From the NCBI GenBank assembly GCA_013397435.1, contig VZRG01000445.1:62001-126000 (forward strand): 64,000 nucleotides of DNA. The letters are read 5' to 3'. Numbering within the stretch: position 1 is the first letter of the stretch; each line of letters begins with the position of its first letter. Below the pieces are notes generated by a model, which was not told the origin of the DNA, did no database searches, and worked only from the letters and a program-made list of their open reading frames with translations. This DNA is from Erythrocercus mccallii (Eukaryota > Chordata > Aves > Passeriformes > Dicruridae). The position numbers and the translations under genes were made by a program. Positions 1 to 13,404 of the stretch are shown here, piece after piece.

Positions 1-2794
1 GTTAAAATAAAAGCCTCTGTGTGGGCACTGCCACCACTATAACTTCAGCTGATGTAGCAGAGTGGTTTCACTGTAATAGTGTAGTTACATGAGAGGAAAG
101 ACATGCTTGCAATTAAGTGCTGATTTTCTACGGGCAAAGCTGTTCTCAGTTTCTTCGCAACTGGGCAGAAAAATTTCCTTTACATCCAAGGACCCCAGGC
201 CAGTCAGCATGGCTTTTGTCTCAAATGCACATGGAAAAGGGTCAAGTGATTGGAGAAATAGCTGATACAGCGCTGTTGGAAGGGGGTTTAGTTCAAGTTG
301 CTGGCACTATAGTAGAAGAAAGGACCTTTGGACTGCTGGAGCCCACAGCACTAAGGGAATAATTTTTGAGTTTTATTGCTTTTGTGCGTGTTTTAATTGG
401 ATTGAACTGTGCCCCAAGGGGCCTGGAAAAACATTTTGGCAGATGTGCTAGCACTTCCCCGACTGTGTGGGCAGCCTGCTAACCCTGGAACAAGTAACCC
501 CAGTAGCCCCATGAGCAGAAGAAAATTCACTGAAAAAGCACCATCAGTGTAATCATGGTGAGGTCAAGGGCCTCTGCAAGGAAAACCTCCTATCTGTGAT
601 TCACAGGATGCATCAGCAGGACCTGGTGTAGACTTGTCCTAAGGGGAGAAGCCTCTGGTGATGAGAAGTGAACTTGTGTGGAGACCAGCGGTTGCTTGCT
701 CTCGGCCAGCAGCCCTGCGTGTCTGGGTGCTTGAGTTACCTTGCAGGAGCAGGCGGAGGGGATCCAGATGAGTGCTGCTTCAACTTTGTTACTGACTTAA
801 TCCCTTTGATGAGTTGTGTGCCCGGCATGTGCTCTCTTTGGCTTGTCCTCTCCAGAAATGCATGCTGATAGTCCAGGTTAAACCTTCCCCTCACCAACAG
901 GCTTCCTCTGCCAGTACCTGGGCTGCAAGCTCTGCTTCCCTGCCTGGGAACATGAAGCAGTGTTTATGGACAGTCTCGTGGTAGGGTGGAGGTTCTGTCT
1001 TTTTGTGCAACATCTGATAAGGGGACCTATTTTGGTCTTGGTCAGATCATTTAAATCAAATCCTATTAAAAATGATAATTGAAATCAGGTGCTCTGATTT
1101 AGATAGTGGTTGGAACCTGTGTAGCTTGCTTTTAGGGATGCTAAATTTCTTCCCAGCAGTTGTTGAATATTTGATATTATGATTTTGTGCTCAACTTCCA
1201 GCACCTGAGCTGGAGCCTTTTCAAGCCATTTCCCTCTCTGAAAATTTCAGCTACAAAGAAACTTAATATGTTGCTTTGGAAATTCGCATTTATGCCTATG
1301 CAGTTTTTGTGTGTGATCATTCTCTTGGTATGCTCCTGTTGGGTGTTTTTTCTTCCCACAGCATAGTAGTATTTTTGCAGAGAAGCACAACATTGTGTAT
1401 TTTCTGTTGAATCTGCAAAGCATGTAAGGCCTTGTAAGGGTAGTATCAGCAAATTTGTTGATTTAACTGTTTTTCAGATGAGTGAAGCCCATATTCGAGA
1501 ACTTCCAATATAGCAGTAGTTTTATACTCTTTACAATACAGGAATCTTATAAGAATAAGTTAATTTTAAAAATCAAATTTAAGTTTAATTTTTAAACCAT
1601 AATAGAAAAAAAATAGGATTTTCTTTTACTTACCTGTCTTGAACTAAATGAAGTGTTGGGTGATTATTCCTCACTGGTGCCTCTGTGGATGTAACATTGT
1701 TGGAGGCCTTTGCGGGCTTTGCCTTGTTAGCTGTGTCTTGTTTGTCAGAGTGTGTGCTAACAAAAATTAAGATACTGGTATAAATATTTCTACTTGAAAT
1801 CACAGTAATGGAATGCACTTATTTTCCCTTCCTCACCTCTGTGTTCTAACTGTGGCAAGCATAAACAGTTACTCAAAGGCCCAAGTCTGGCCTTCATTCC
1901 AGAGCACTTGACTTTTGACAAGTCTTTTTTAGAGTCCAGCTGGTGGTGCAGTGGGAACCAGTCTTGCTCTGCTGTGTCCATAGCACACTTGCTCATTTGT
2001 TGCTTCATGGAACATCTTTCTCTGTTGCTGAGGCTGTGTTTCCATGATTGCCTGGATATTAAGCAGAACTATAACCACACTTGAACTTGGGTATTAGGTA
2101 GTACTTCTATCCCACCTTTACGGATCTGCCCAGATGTGTCCGTCCCGTGGTCTTTACTTTCCACACCACTGAGAGTGGATTTCCCTGCATGATGCAAAAT
2201 GTGATGGTACATGATTGGAGCCATGGGCTTCATGGCTCTTGGATGAGGACAATTGAAGTTGGGTATTACACAGAATATCACTAAACTCAGGGTTTAAAAA
2301 TCAGATAGGTGAGGCTTGGGAGCCATTAATCCTGCACAAGAAGTGCCTGTAGAGAAGTTTCATCTACTAGTTCAAGTTAATATTTTGAATAGCAAAAATC
2401 AATATCCAAATGGATGGTAGCGAATGCAAGATATTTTAGGGGAAGGAAAGAGATTTGCAGTATTTCAGGGCTCAGACTTTCCTAAATAGAAACTGAATTT
2501 AGGTATTTCTAGGTTTTCCTGTGTTACACAGCTGCTCACATCAAAAGACCATAATGGTTTCTTTAGCTTCATAATCTTTGGCTGTAGGATTGAAACATGC
2601 TCTTGTTTCCAGAAACTTCTCAATCTGCCAGGCTGAAGGTATGTGCAAAAAAATCATGGCATTGTCAGAGCAGGAGAGAGCTTGTGTGGCACTAAGTCAG
2701 TGGATTTAACCAGAAAGCGTAAGCGTAAGCCTAGACTCAGTTCTGAAGCATACACAAGATGGAACAGCAAGAAAAATAATAAAATAACAAAATT

Positions 2795-2872
2795 ATTTTG
2801 GTTAGAAAAGACCACAAAGATCATTGAGTACAACTGTTAGTCCATCACCACCGTTGCTTGAACCATGTTAGG
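2795..2872 (-). repeat. CR1 LINE 3'-end fragment, antisense
   Basis: The segment GGTTAGAAAAGACCACAAAG and its continuation ATCATTGAGTACAACTGTTA read as the reverse complement of the bird CR1 3' tail (GGTTGGAAAAGACC... pattern). About 80 bp is recognisable and it is diverged. Insertion is on the minus strand relative to MYO10. Boundaries are approximate. Confidence 0.7.
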
Positions 2873-3491
2873 TCAGTACTCTCAGGGAGAAGTGGCATTA
2901 GCTCAGACTCTGGGTAGCTAAATTAAATGGTTCTTTAATGCATCCCATGTCTTCTAATCTGATGCTGTTTGTTCTGTAGGAGGATTTTTTACTGTTACAG
3001 CTTGTATGCTGTACTGCAGTAGGTTCAGGCAAGTATACCCATTAGCCTGTGAATTACACGGAAAAAACAATCAGACCAACCCAGCTTTTTTTTCTTCACA
3101 TCCCTTGCAGCAGAACTTGCCTTCTTTCTTATGAGAAGGAGAAAAATATGAGAAAATGAGAAAAATAAGTCCTTACTCATCTTGCATTGCACCAGATGTC
3201 ATAAAGAACAACATAAGCAACTTTGCAGACTATTGGAAATTTATGGTGAATAATTCTAGCATTTAGAGGAATAGGGACTGGGATGTAAAAAGCCAGATAG
3301 CTCATACAATCCCCAGTGTCTATCAGTGCAGGGTGATAGGACTCACACCTGCCTGGGCTTATTTGCCATCAGGTCAGCTCTGTCCTGGGTGGACATAGAG
3401 CTTCATTCCCTGTTCTCCAAGCCTATTTCACGTTCAGGCCTATGCACTGAAAGTGTCTGTTACAAAAAGAACAACTGGTTGGTGTCCTAAC

Positions 3492-3517
3492 CATCGAGGG
3501 AGATTGCACCCTCGATG
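3492..3517. repeat. Perfect 9-bp inverted repeat (hairpin) with 8-nt loop
   Basis: CATCGAGGG (3492-3500) and CCCTCGATG (3509-3517) are exact reverse complements around AGATTGCA. Each arm contains a CpG, which is uncommon in this intron. No function is implied. Confidence 0.6.
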
Positions 3518-6500
3518 AGATGGTGTATCTATAAGCTGAACCTGTCTTGGGAGGTGAGAGGAATCACATCTTTAGGGGAAGAGAACATTGAAAAGGCAGC
3601 CTTTTGTCACTAGCAGGGATCTCTAAAGCTGAATTCTAAGATGTGTATTTATCAGAAAACATAGTAAAATAAACTTCTTTGAGTACTGATAGTAGCCTGG
3701 GAAGATAAGCAGAGGGCAACACTATTCACTAGTATATGAGATTGCCATGGCCATGTATCTCTCTCACAACCTTTCCGCCAATGCAAGCAATCAGAAAAGG
3801 TGGTCCAATTTTAATCTGTCTAGTTCTAGTAGTTTTTTATTAACACATTAAGGTAATCTCACAGTATTTCATGTTGGACTTCTGGTAACCCTCACTTTAA
3901 AGAATGTAAACTGGAGCTTTCACAGCTTCATGTGCTTGAGGTTTGTCAAAGTAAATTCAAAAACAAACAGCAGTATCCTTACAAAGACAGAAAAGTACTA
4001 GTGTATTTTTCTTTGCAGCAACAGTTTGGATTTTTCTTTCCAGAGCTATAAACATTATGGTTATGTGTAAAGCTACCAAGTAATTATCTGAATGTAAGAC
4101 ATCTTTGTTGTCTGTCTCCGTAATTCTGACACAGCTACTGAGCTAGTACTGTCCTTTCCACCTTTCCTGGGTGGAAAAAAATAGTGCTGTGAATTACTCT
4201 TTGCTGGTATCATGGGAACCAGTTGCAATTGGCCTTCTCCAACATACACATACATGCTATCTGGTATGTGATTCAGCTATGGTTTTCAAATGTAAGTACA
4301 GGCAAGCTGTGGAAAATAAAATTGCACACATACCTTTTAATAAGGAGAGCCACCTTCATGTGTTCAGTTTGCCTTTTTGCTTCTTGCAGGGCAGTAATTT
4401 TATAGTTCAAATGCAAAGCAGCCAGTTTATATGCAGATTTTATGGGAGTAACATATAGAACAGTCTCTCAAAATTTTACAGCCAAGAGCAACTTCTCTCC
4501 CTTATCTCCCTTATCCGTGTATACAGTACACGTTCTCACACATAAAGCAATATCTGTGCCATGCAATAAGATGTATGACATGGCTTTCAAAAGTATTGCA
4601 TCTCTCAACCACTCCACTTACCCGTATCTGTAGATTCATGCCGTGCAGTGAATGATTGGTGCTCCTGTCTCCTCACCAAGTTCTAGCAGTCCCACTTGTC
4701 CTTTCTTCAAGGAAGCCTACCACAGGAATATGGCCAAGACAACCTACATTCAAACCTTCTATAATTCCTTTTTTTTTTAAATAAGATTTTGTATTTAACA
4801 TCCACAAGCTTTTCTCAAGTGCAATGAAAGGGGATTCTTACCTGCACAATAACAGAAAGTGAACAGTATTATAGGCAATATTATCTCTAAGGATGTAAGA
4901 AAGGGGAACTTGTAGAGACTCTTACAACAGAAAGAAGAAAAGGTCTTTTGAACTGTTCTGTGAATTCTTGGGCTCCTGGGCCTGGTATATTTGTCTGTGC
5001 TCCTTGTAATATTACCAAGCAAAAGAATGTAATATTGTTTTTCCCCAAACTAGACATATTAAATTTTAGAAGTGTTTTCATATATGTACTTAAAAAAAAA
5101 CTCCAAGAGGTCTTTGTACTAGACACTGTAAAACTTTATGGCAAAGAAGTAGGATTTTTTTCCTAAAAAGGTTTTAGTCAAAGAAAGAGGCAACTCTGGC
5201 ATTCCTCACAATGTATGCTTTATTTGAGTAATAATCAAATTCACTAGTATGCATTTGAGAGAGCCTAAGTAATTGGTACCTGACTGTAATCAGTCTGAGT
5301 AATGCTCCTGCAGCAGCCCAGGAATGCACTGTGCAACTTCAGTGCAAGTTAGAAGGTGACTGTCCTGCTTGTAAATAAGCAATTTCTTTTTTTCATATTT
5401 TTTTTTTCAAGATTTTGAACTAGAGGATAAATACACATTTGTGCCCTTTCCCTTATTTCTGCACATTTCAAAACAAGATACAGTAAGGCTTATTTATCTA
5501 TTTTTTTAAATTAATGTGTTGCCTTATTTTTTTTTTGACTCCACTGCTTCCATCTCTCTTCACTGTGGTTTCATGATTGGACCATTGTGCAATATTCAGC
5601 TGACTTTGTTGATCTTAGAGCACTTGTTGGGCAGGGGAGGCCTGGAAAACTTCAGTCAGGCAGTGTTCTTCCCTAAATGTGAATGAAAATATCACAAATG
5701 ACCTGTCAGGGGCATTCTGACCCTTCTGACTCAGCAAAGACTGGCATGTGGCTGCAGGAACCCTCCAGCTCCAGCTGCACGTGGGTCTGAGGGATCTCAG
5801 TTGACAGGGGCCAGTTGGGCTCTCAGGGTGTGGATCTGGGTTTCACGTTAGTAATGAAAAAGGCTTAACCACCTTGGCTGCTGTCTTAAGATATGTGCAG
5901 CTTGGTTTCATGCTCGTCCAAACCTGTTTTGTTCTTCCTGGCAGCAGACTTTCCTCTTTCTGCAACTAACAGTGCCGGGAAGGGCGGGGGGGATGGAGAG
6001 CCAGTCTCCATTACGCGGGTTTGGGAAGTTTCGGATTTCCTTGCTGAAAGCTCTCTTGCTGGGGCTCTCTAGGACAGTTCAGCCTAACATGTTGGTGGAC
6101 ACCTTGTTGTGAGGATAACATGCAAACATGAGAGCCCTGAGAGTTGAAGCTTTTAGCTTTGCTGTGTGGCACAGCTAGCAAAGGGCCTGGGTAACTTTTT
6201 AGGAGGAAATCCTGGTTGAAGAGAGCAAAGCAAAGCCCTGCTGCAACATTCTGGCTGAACAGTAGCAATGCTCACTGACCCACAGTGCTTCTCCAGGAGC
6301 TGTCAGTGGTCATCTGCTGGAGACTGCTGCTGTTGTCTAAGCACTATGGTCCTGGAGAAAAGTAAGATTCCAAGGGCAGGCTATACTTTGTGGAACTGTA
6401 AAATAAGATGGCTTTGTGCTTTTTTGAAAATAATGTTTATGATAATTTTTGGTGCTGAGATCTCCTTGATTAGTTAACCTATCAGAATATATTATTAAGA

Positions 6501-8529
6501 AAAGCCCAAGTTTTTGCTCACTGTATAGAAATTAAAAATTTTTCCAGCTTCTTCCTCCTTTCTCCCACCTATCACCTGTCAATTATTATTTTTGCCAAGT
6601 CACCTGAGCAGCGGTAGGGGCAGAGGGACCCCCTGCCCTCTGCAGTGACCCATGGTTGTCTGCTGGTAGGGAGGCAAGGTCCCTTGCTCCTTCCCTCTGC
6701 AGACACAGAGCCTTTTGTCACGGTCCTGCTAGCAGGGCATGTGAGAGCAGTGCCTCCCGGGAGGGATTATTGCATATTATTATTGCAGACTTGGGCAGCC
6801 AACCCTGCAGTAATCAGACACTGGCAGGTTGCTAGGCACAGAAACAGCACTGTGAACCATGCTGCTGAGGTTCAGTGTCTGAGCCTCTGAGAAGAGGGGT
6901 CACTGGGGTGCAGAGCTGAAGCTGATCTTCTCTTTATCTCTGGCAAAGCCAGTAAATCCATGCCTGCTGCATGAAGCTTTCTGCTGTGGCCTCTTACCTC
7001 TGTTGGCACTGCCAAGGGTTGTGGTGAGCTTCACTGCAGGGCCCAGGGTGATCAGCAGGAAAGCTGAGTGAATGATAAATGCCTTCCTAGACCCAGGCTA
7101 TAGTTCTATACATGGACTGTCATGTGCCTCTGGACCACATGTGTTGGGATCCTGGTTAACACACATGGGTAGGAGGAAGCTGTACTCATGCTGTGTGAAG
7201 CCAGCTGAGATTCAGTTCCAGCCTAGACTATGAGATAGGGCTAAAGCTGCATCTGTCCCGAGATGGTGCTGCCCCTGGCAATGGTTATGAATGGCCCTGG
7301 CTAATTCTAAGGGTGGATAAACCATCTGCATGTATTTTTTTTTTTTATTTGACAGCACTTCCATGCTAGAAAAAAATAATTTGTTGATATTTAGGGTGCC
7401 TCCTCAGGCACGGGAAACTATGCTGTTGTGGGATCCAGCACTAACTTGGGTAGGTTAAAAGGCAGCTTTGGACACCTGCTGAGAACTGGTCTGTCACTGC
7501 CTACAGTAATTACAATTACCTCTGCATGTCAGAACCAGGCACATAAGTAAGAAGAGATCACCTCCTCCTGCGGTTGTTTAAGGGCACTTTTCATTATCTT
7601 AGGTCAGAATTGGAAAAAATCCCAGTTGCTGTTCAGCTGAATTAATGGCTGTAGCGACAGAGGGAGTGGCCTTGCTGTTTCTCCTCAGACAGCATTTTCC
7701 CAAAAGCCTGATGAATTGTTTTCAGATCAGCACACATGGTAAAATTCAACTTCAAAATAGCATAGCCTGGTTGACTAGGCTGCTATAGAAACCGGAATGT
7801 GTGCTTAGGTTTGGGGAAAATGCCCAATGTTTCATGTTCACCTGCCCATAATTCTGGTTTGAGCATTCTCCATTGTGTGTTATGGCTCATCATGTCCATA
7901 TTTGTTGTCATGGATAGATGTTATTAGGAGCTTACTGTATTCAGGGCTTCAGTTCCTCCCTTTCCCACCTCTTGCCTCTGTCTCCTCCCCACAGTGGAAG
8001 TTACCATTGTACACCTGCAAGTTTTGGAGGAAGGGAAGTTGAGTAGATGATTACCTCTTTTAAAGGACTGCTTTGAGCTGTAGATAAAATATACCTTGGC
8101 TGTCTTCCTAGCAGTACAGCTGTGTCAAAACCGCTCACCACAGGTGACCTGCAGGAGCAGCAGGTAGTAAATGCTGGCTTAATGAAAAGCCTCTCTGATC
8201 CTTTAAAGATGAGAAAAGAGTGAGTGAGGGGCTGATGCTCAGGCCAGGATTGTACCCAGTTCCTATTTTCTGGGCTTGAAGAACAGTAATTGGTGCCAGG
8301 GCTGTGGGAAGGAGTGTGGCATGCCAGTAAAGAGGAGAGGTTGGTCAGTCTTTACAAGGCAATTAGGGATACTGTAGAAATGCCATTTTGTAATATTGTA
8401 GAAAAAAAGATTAAAAGTTAACTTTAAAAGGAATTCTAAAAGGTCCTTTGCTGTCATCTAAAACAATTAATTCATGCTTCAATTTGGACTTAGGCTTTCA
8501 CAAGCAGAAATTACATGAAGTGTGTGTGT

Positions 8530-8760
8530 GAGGGCTTAGGTTAGATATTAGGGGTAGAATCTTCACCCAGAGGGTGGTTGGGCACTTGAACAGGCTTCCC
8601 AGGGAAATGGTCATGGCAGCCAGCCTGATGGAGTTCAAGGATCATCTGGACAATGCTGTTAGTCACATGGCTTAGTTTTAGGTAGTTCTGCAAGGAACAG
8701 GGAGCTGGACTCCATGATCCTTAAGGGTCCCTCTCAACTTGAGATAGTCTATGATCTGTG
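8530..8760 (+). repeat. CR1 LINE 3'-end fragment
   Basis: About 230 bp with the CR1 3'-UTR pattern: TTAGGTTAGATATTAGG, then CCCAGAGGGTGGT, GTTCAAGGATCATCTGGAC, and GAGCTGGACTCCATGATCC near the end. The typical ATTCTATG-like tail is reduced to a single TCTATGATCTGTGATC. 5'-truncated, as most bird CR1 copies are. Confidence 0.85.
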
Positions 8761-11700
8761 ATCTCTGCAAACTCATATAGAGCTTTGTAGAGTCTCTCAT
8801 TTAGTTTTTTTTATTCTTGTAACATAAAGACAAAAAAACTCTAAACCTATTTTTTAACAAGCAAATGTGAGTGTAGACCCTTACCTAAATTTCACTGGAG
8901 TGGATTCAAAAGAACTTGAAAATGAATCCCTGAAAGATAATTTCAAGCTCCACCAGTTCACTCTCATGTCAATCTCTTGCCTATTCTGCTTCTCTGGAAA
9001 CATGTCAATATGTAAAGATCTAAAAGGTATTTCTTTACATTAAGGCAGGAAGGTCCTATAGGAACAGGCACATTGCTGTTGTGAACAAAAGGTTGATTAA
9101 AAAGCTGAGTACAATCAAATATTGTTGCTCTGAGGCATACAGTACTTACACTAACAAAAATCAAGCCAAGATTTGGAGAAATTAAAAAAAATAACTGAGG
9201 GAAACATAAATTCAGAGTTTTATAGTTAAAAGTTGTCATATCTAAAAGCTGAGATTGCCTGTTTATGGACTTCCTCTATATGTTTGCAAGTTGTCGTGTC
9301 TTTAATTCACAAACAGCTTTAAAAATTGTCAGTGCAGAGGGTTGTTTTTCCCTCAGCACTGGATTCATGACTAATGCCTGTCAGTATCCTATTCTTGCTC
9401 TATGTTATTTTATTGCCTCAGTGTATTTAGGGCATCTCACATAACATTTACACTCCAGTTTCAAGTAGACCATTAATTTGTTGTCTGACAACCCTTTTGT
9501 GTTTCCTGTGACATTTAGATCCTCCCTTGGGTGTGGGCAGAACAGACAGGGAACCAGTTGACTGACAGCTGGACTGAGGTGCATCTCCACCAATGTTTCA
9601 GGGACTGGACATTTTGAATTCAAAATGAAATGTGTGGGTTGGAAAGTTCTTGCCTTGACAGCTGGGACAGGGTGGTTCCAAAGGGACAGATCTCCCTGTG
9701 GGGAGGTGATGGGCAGGAGAGGGCGTCTGGAGGGAAACTGGGACCATAATGGAAAGAGGCAGAGGTGTGAGGGAGGGAGGAGAAATGACTGGAAATAGGG
9801 GAGGTTTTGCAAGAGGAACACAAAGATGGAGTTGGTGGTGGAAAGCCCTGGAGGAGTAGCATGCTTTGCACTGTTGCCAGTGGTGTAAGACCTGCAGGAG
9901 AAGAAGGTGTGAGCCAGCTGGGTCTGGGAGGTTGCTGCTTGAGCCTCTGTGGGTGGTGTCGTTCAGGATGGAGGTAGTTGAGGGTTGTAAGACCTTGCAG
10001 TCCTCCCTGACTGGTGCATTGCTGTGGGAGTGCACTGGATCATACAGCCAGCAGCCAAGCGCAGTCTGTGCTGGCTCTTCTCCAGCCTGGCTGCTGGCCA
10101 TGTTGGTTGTCTCACGGGTGGCATGAGGGTGGCCCTGGCACTGGAGTCTTCTGGGGTGCTCCTGCAGGTCTGCCAGCTCCTGGCACCCAGCCAGTACTGG
10201 GTGAGTGAGCCATGAGCTGGAGAAAAACCTTCAGTGCCTGGCTGCATCTGACCAGAGCTGAGGGGTTGGTTGCTGCCTGGTAGGAGGGGTGAAGGAAACC
10301 TAGGTGATAAATTGTCTCAGCACATGGAAATTTGAAGACCATCCATTTTCATGCAAAAACCTTTCTTCTGGGGTCTGTTTTCTTTTTAGTCCCTCCCAGC
10401 CCTCTGCAGCAGCAGCCTTGCAGGAGGAGGAGCCCCCCAGCCCAGTGACTGTGGTCCCCCTGTGCGGGAGGACCAGACTGCGCTGGGTTGATGCAAGGAC
10501 CTTTCATCCATTACAGCTGGTGTTGGGGCAGAGCCTCCTTGATTGTGGCAATAATACAGTGGTGATAAATGCCAGGAACTTTCCTGATCGGAAATTCCTA
10601 CCAGGAAGCTGTGCCTGGCAGCAGCTCCCTAGGTTGCTCCTGATCCCCCTGTGCATGACTTCATGCAGGTGGGACAATTCCAAGGGTTTGGGCACCATTG
10701 GCACCCACAGGCTATGGGGACTACACCAGCAGCCCAGGCAGGGTCAGTTTGTGTAAAGTGTTGGGTTGAGAAGAATGTAGAGGGATGAGTCCAAAAGGCA
10801 CACAATGGCATTGCTTGGGTTTTGTTTGGAATCACAGAAAGCATCACCGGACTATCGTCTTGTCTGGCAAGCCTTCATTTGGGACAAGGCTTTCTCTACA
10901 GGGATGTTCCTCTAGACCTCCAGCTCCCATAGAAACATTGCCTCTGATTTCACTGCTGTGGAGTGCACACAGGCTGCTCCTATTCTGATGTTGGAGACAG
11001 TCAGTCAGCTATCTGCAGGGCTTTTTCCTTTTTTATTTTGGTCTTAGAAAAAAGACCTATTGTGATTAATTGCTTTGTGTCTCAAAAAAGCTGGTATAAT
11101 TTGTAGGCTGCTTATTGACCATAGTTGTTCCACTTCTTGATAGTGGGGCATATTATTTAAATTCGGCTTTGTTCAGTCACTTGCAGATAGTCATTGTTTA
11201 TTTCTGTGAATCACAGAATAAATACAAATTTGAAACTGAAAGTTTCACTTGAGCAGTAAATAATGTTGAGAGGAAAGCTAATGCTTTCAATGCCTGGCAT
11301 TGTCCATAGACACACTTTTCCATTGTGTGGAAAATCATGGATAAAGAGTGAGAGTTTTAGTGTTCTGGTTTTTCTCCTGTGGAGACCATCAGTTTTCACC
11401 CCCTTGTCCTTTGAGCTAGTTAAGGTGATGTGCACTGAAAGCAAAAGGAGTGATTGCCATTACATCTGTTTACTGCTTTCTCCTTACAGTGACACTGATT
11501 TGGGAGTGCCTTGGTGGGTTGTCCCAAGTCAGAGGGAGATTAAACCCATGGGGAACATGGGCCCAGACCTTCTGTTTCTCTGCTACAAGAGAGGGTCTGC
11601 TCACTGCCTCATCTCACAGTGATGTGCAGGTTAGAGCCTCCTCCATGACTTTCTGTGTGGCTAGAGCTGGTCAGACCTTGCTGCTGACTGGCTGGCTGCC

Positions 11701-12925
11701 TGTCAGGGAGCTGGAGACATGCTGGGGAACACGTCCTGTGTCCTGCCCTTGGACTGCTTCACTTGGTCCAGCATTGTGGGAAAGCTTGGACAGCTGCAAT
11801 TCTCTCACTTCTTTGTTCACAAAGGAGCACTTCTACATGGTGAAGAAGGTGCTGGTGACATGTGAGGGATGTTGCATATTTTCTGTAGTACTGCAGTCGC
11901 AGTATTTATAGGTGGGCTTCTTAAACATTGAACTTTGTGGTGTCCACAGGTGCTGTAAGTTATACAAGATCACTTGGAAAGAAAGTTAAGGATGCACCGT
12001 TTTGGTTTTTCCTTGTAAGAATTATATGGACTGCCTAGGGGCTTAGCTTACAGTAGTGTAATCTAGGTAAAATGGATGTGTTTAGTTCAAATTAAATTTC
12101 TTAATTGACTCTGTAGGGAAGCCCAATGGAAGGGTCCTAAGTGCTGAACCTGTAATTAGATACTTGTTCACACTTGATGGCAGAGCTTGTCTATGAATGG
12201 ACATGGTTCAGAGACTGAAGTAAACTTGAAATACCTCTTGTGGAATGGACACTACATGGGAAATGTTGATCAGACAAGATTGGCGACAGTGATCAGCATG
12301 TAGAGGAACAACAAAGAGGCACAATTTAGCAGATTGCTGAGCTCTGCTGTGGCACTGACCAGGGCTGTCATCCGGGCAGCGTGCTTCCCCTCACTGTGGA
12401 GTGTGGAAGCAGAAAGGGATATTGTTCATGGGTTTGAGAACCTGAAAGTTGTAGTAGGAAAGCCATTGGGGGAGGTACTGCAAATCATCGCTGGTGCTGT
12501 CACTGCTGGAGGCTGGGGAGAGGGTGAGGAAGGCTTTGGGCAGGCTCCCAGCACTTGAACCTGGGAGCAGCTACTGCCACAGGTATCCCAGGCCCCAATG
12601 AGTCTGAGAAGTGATATGAAGTGGGGAAGGGTTTGGAAGGGGGTTGATTTATAGGACAAAGAACAAAGACTGAAAATGGCAGGAGCCAAAGTGAGCAGAA
12701 GGTAAGGATAAAATGTGGGATTACCACGACTTACAGGGTGTGTGTTACTCAACTGATTGGGTAGGTACAGTGATGTGCAAAGTGGCCATTTAGACACATT
12801 CCACTAGAGATCAAGATTCACATCTTTTGGGTAAGGGAGACCAGGGAGTGCAAAGCTTCCCAGCATAAAAGGGGGAGAATTTTACAAAACAGGTGGGAAA
12901 TAGGCTGATTCTCAGTTGATGTTTA

Positions 12926-13404
12926 GGAAGGACATTGAGATGCTTGAGTACATCCAAAGGAGGGCAACAAGGACGGTGAGGGGCTTGGAGTACAAGCCCT
13001 GTGAAGAAGGGCCGAGGGAGCTGAGGTTGTTTAGCCTGGAGAAAAGGAGACTCAGGGGTGACCTTATCACTCTCTAAGACTCCTTGAAAGGTGGTTGTAG
13101 TCAGGTGGGGGTTGGTCTGTTTCTTCAGGCAGCATCTGACAGAAAGAGGGGACACTGTTTTAAGCTGTGCCAAGGGAAATATAGGTTGGATATTAAAAAA
13201 AAAGGTTTTTACAGAAAGGATAATAAAATATTGGAATAGTTTACCTGAGGAAGTGGTGGATTCACCACCTCTGGATGTATTTAAGAATAGACTAGATGTG
13301 GCACTTGGTGCCATGGTTTAGTTGAGGTTAGAGTTGGGTTGCACTTGATGACCCTGGAGGTCTCTTCCAACCTAATGATTCTGTGATTCTGTGATTCTGT
13401 GATG
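12926..13404 (+). repeat. CR1 LINE 3'-end copy with GATTCTGT tail
   Basis: About 480 bp of 5'-truncated CR1. It runs from GGAAGGACATTGAGATGCTT through AGCCTGGAGAAAAGGAGACT and AGGGGACACTGTTTTAAGC to the 3' end CTCTTCCAACCTAATGATTC. It terminates in three tandem GATTCTGT octamers (13377-13400), the microsatellite-like tail by which CR1 primes reverse transcription. It looks younger than the other copies in the window. An open frame of 76 codons within it is not a functional protein. Confidence 0.92.

Noticed and set aside
9598..10101. 167-codon open frame on the minus strand in a GC-richer part of the upstream intron
   Set aside because: The proline/serine/leucine-rich translation has no recognisable domain. 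Overlapping frames of similar length occur on both strands, which indicates composition rather than coding. No flanking splice or promoter signal stands out.
10390..10756. Possible exon after TTTTTAG at about 10389 with a glutamate/proline-rich start (AAALQEEEPPSP)
   Set aside because: No match to class X myosin N-terminal sequence, no good donor in frame at a plausible length, and the translation becomes non-protein-like within about 40 codons.
11450..11911. 153-codon plus-strand open frame
   Set aside because: Cysteine/tryptophan/serine-rich composition typical of translated noncoding DNA. No motif, and no homology I can recognise.
13091..13321. 76-codon open frame with a protein-like ending
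   Set aside because: It lies inside the CR1 3' end at 12926-13404. Many CR1 copies show this frame, and it is part of the repeat, not a host gene.
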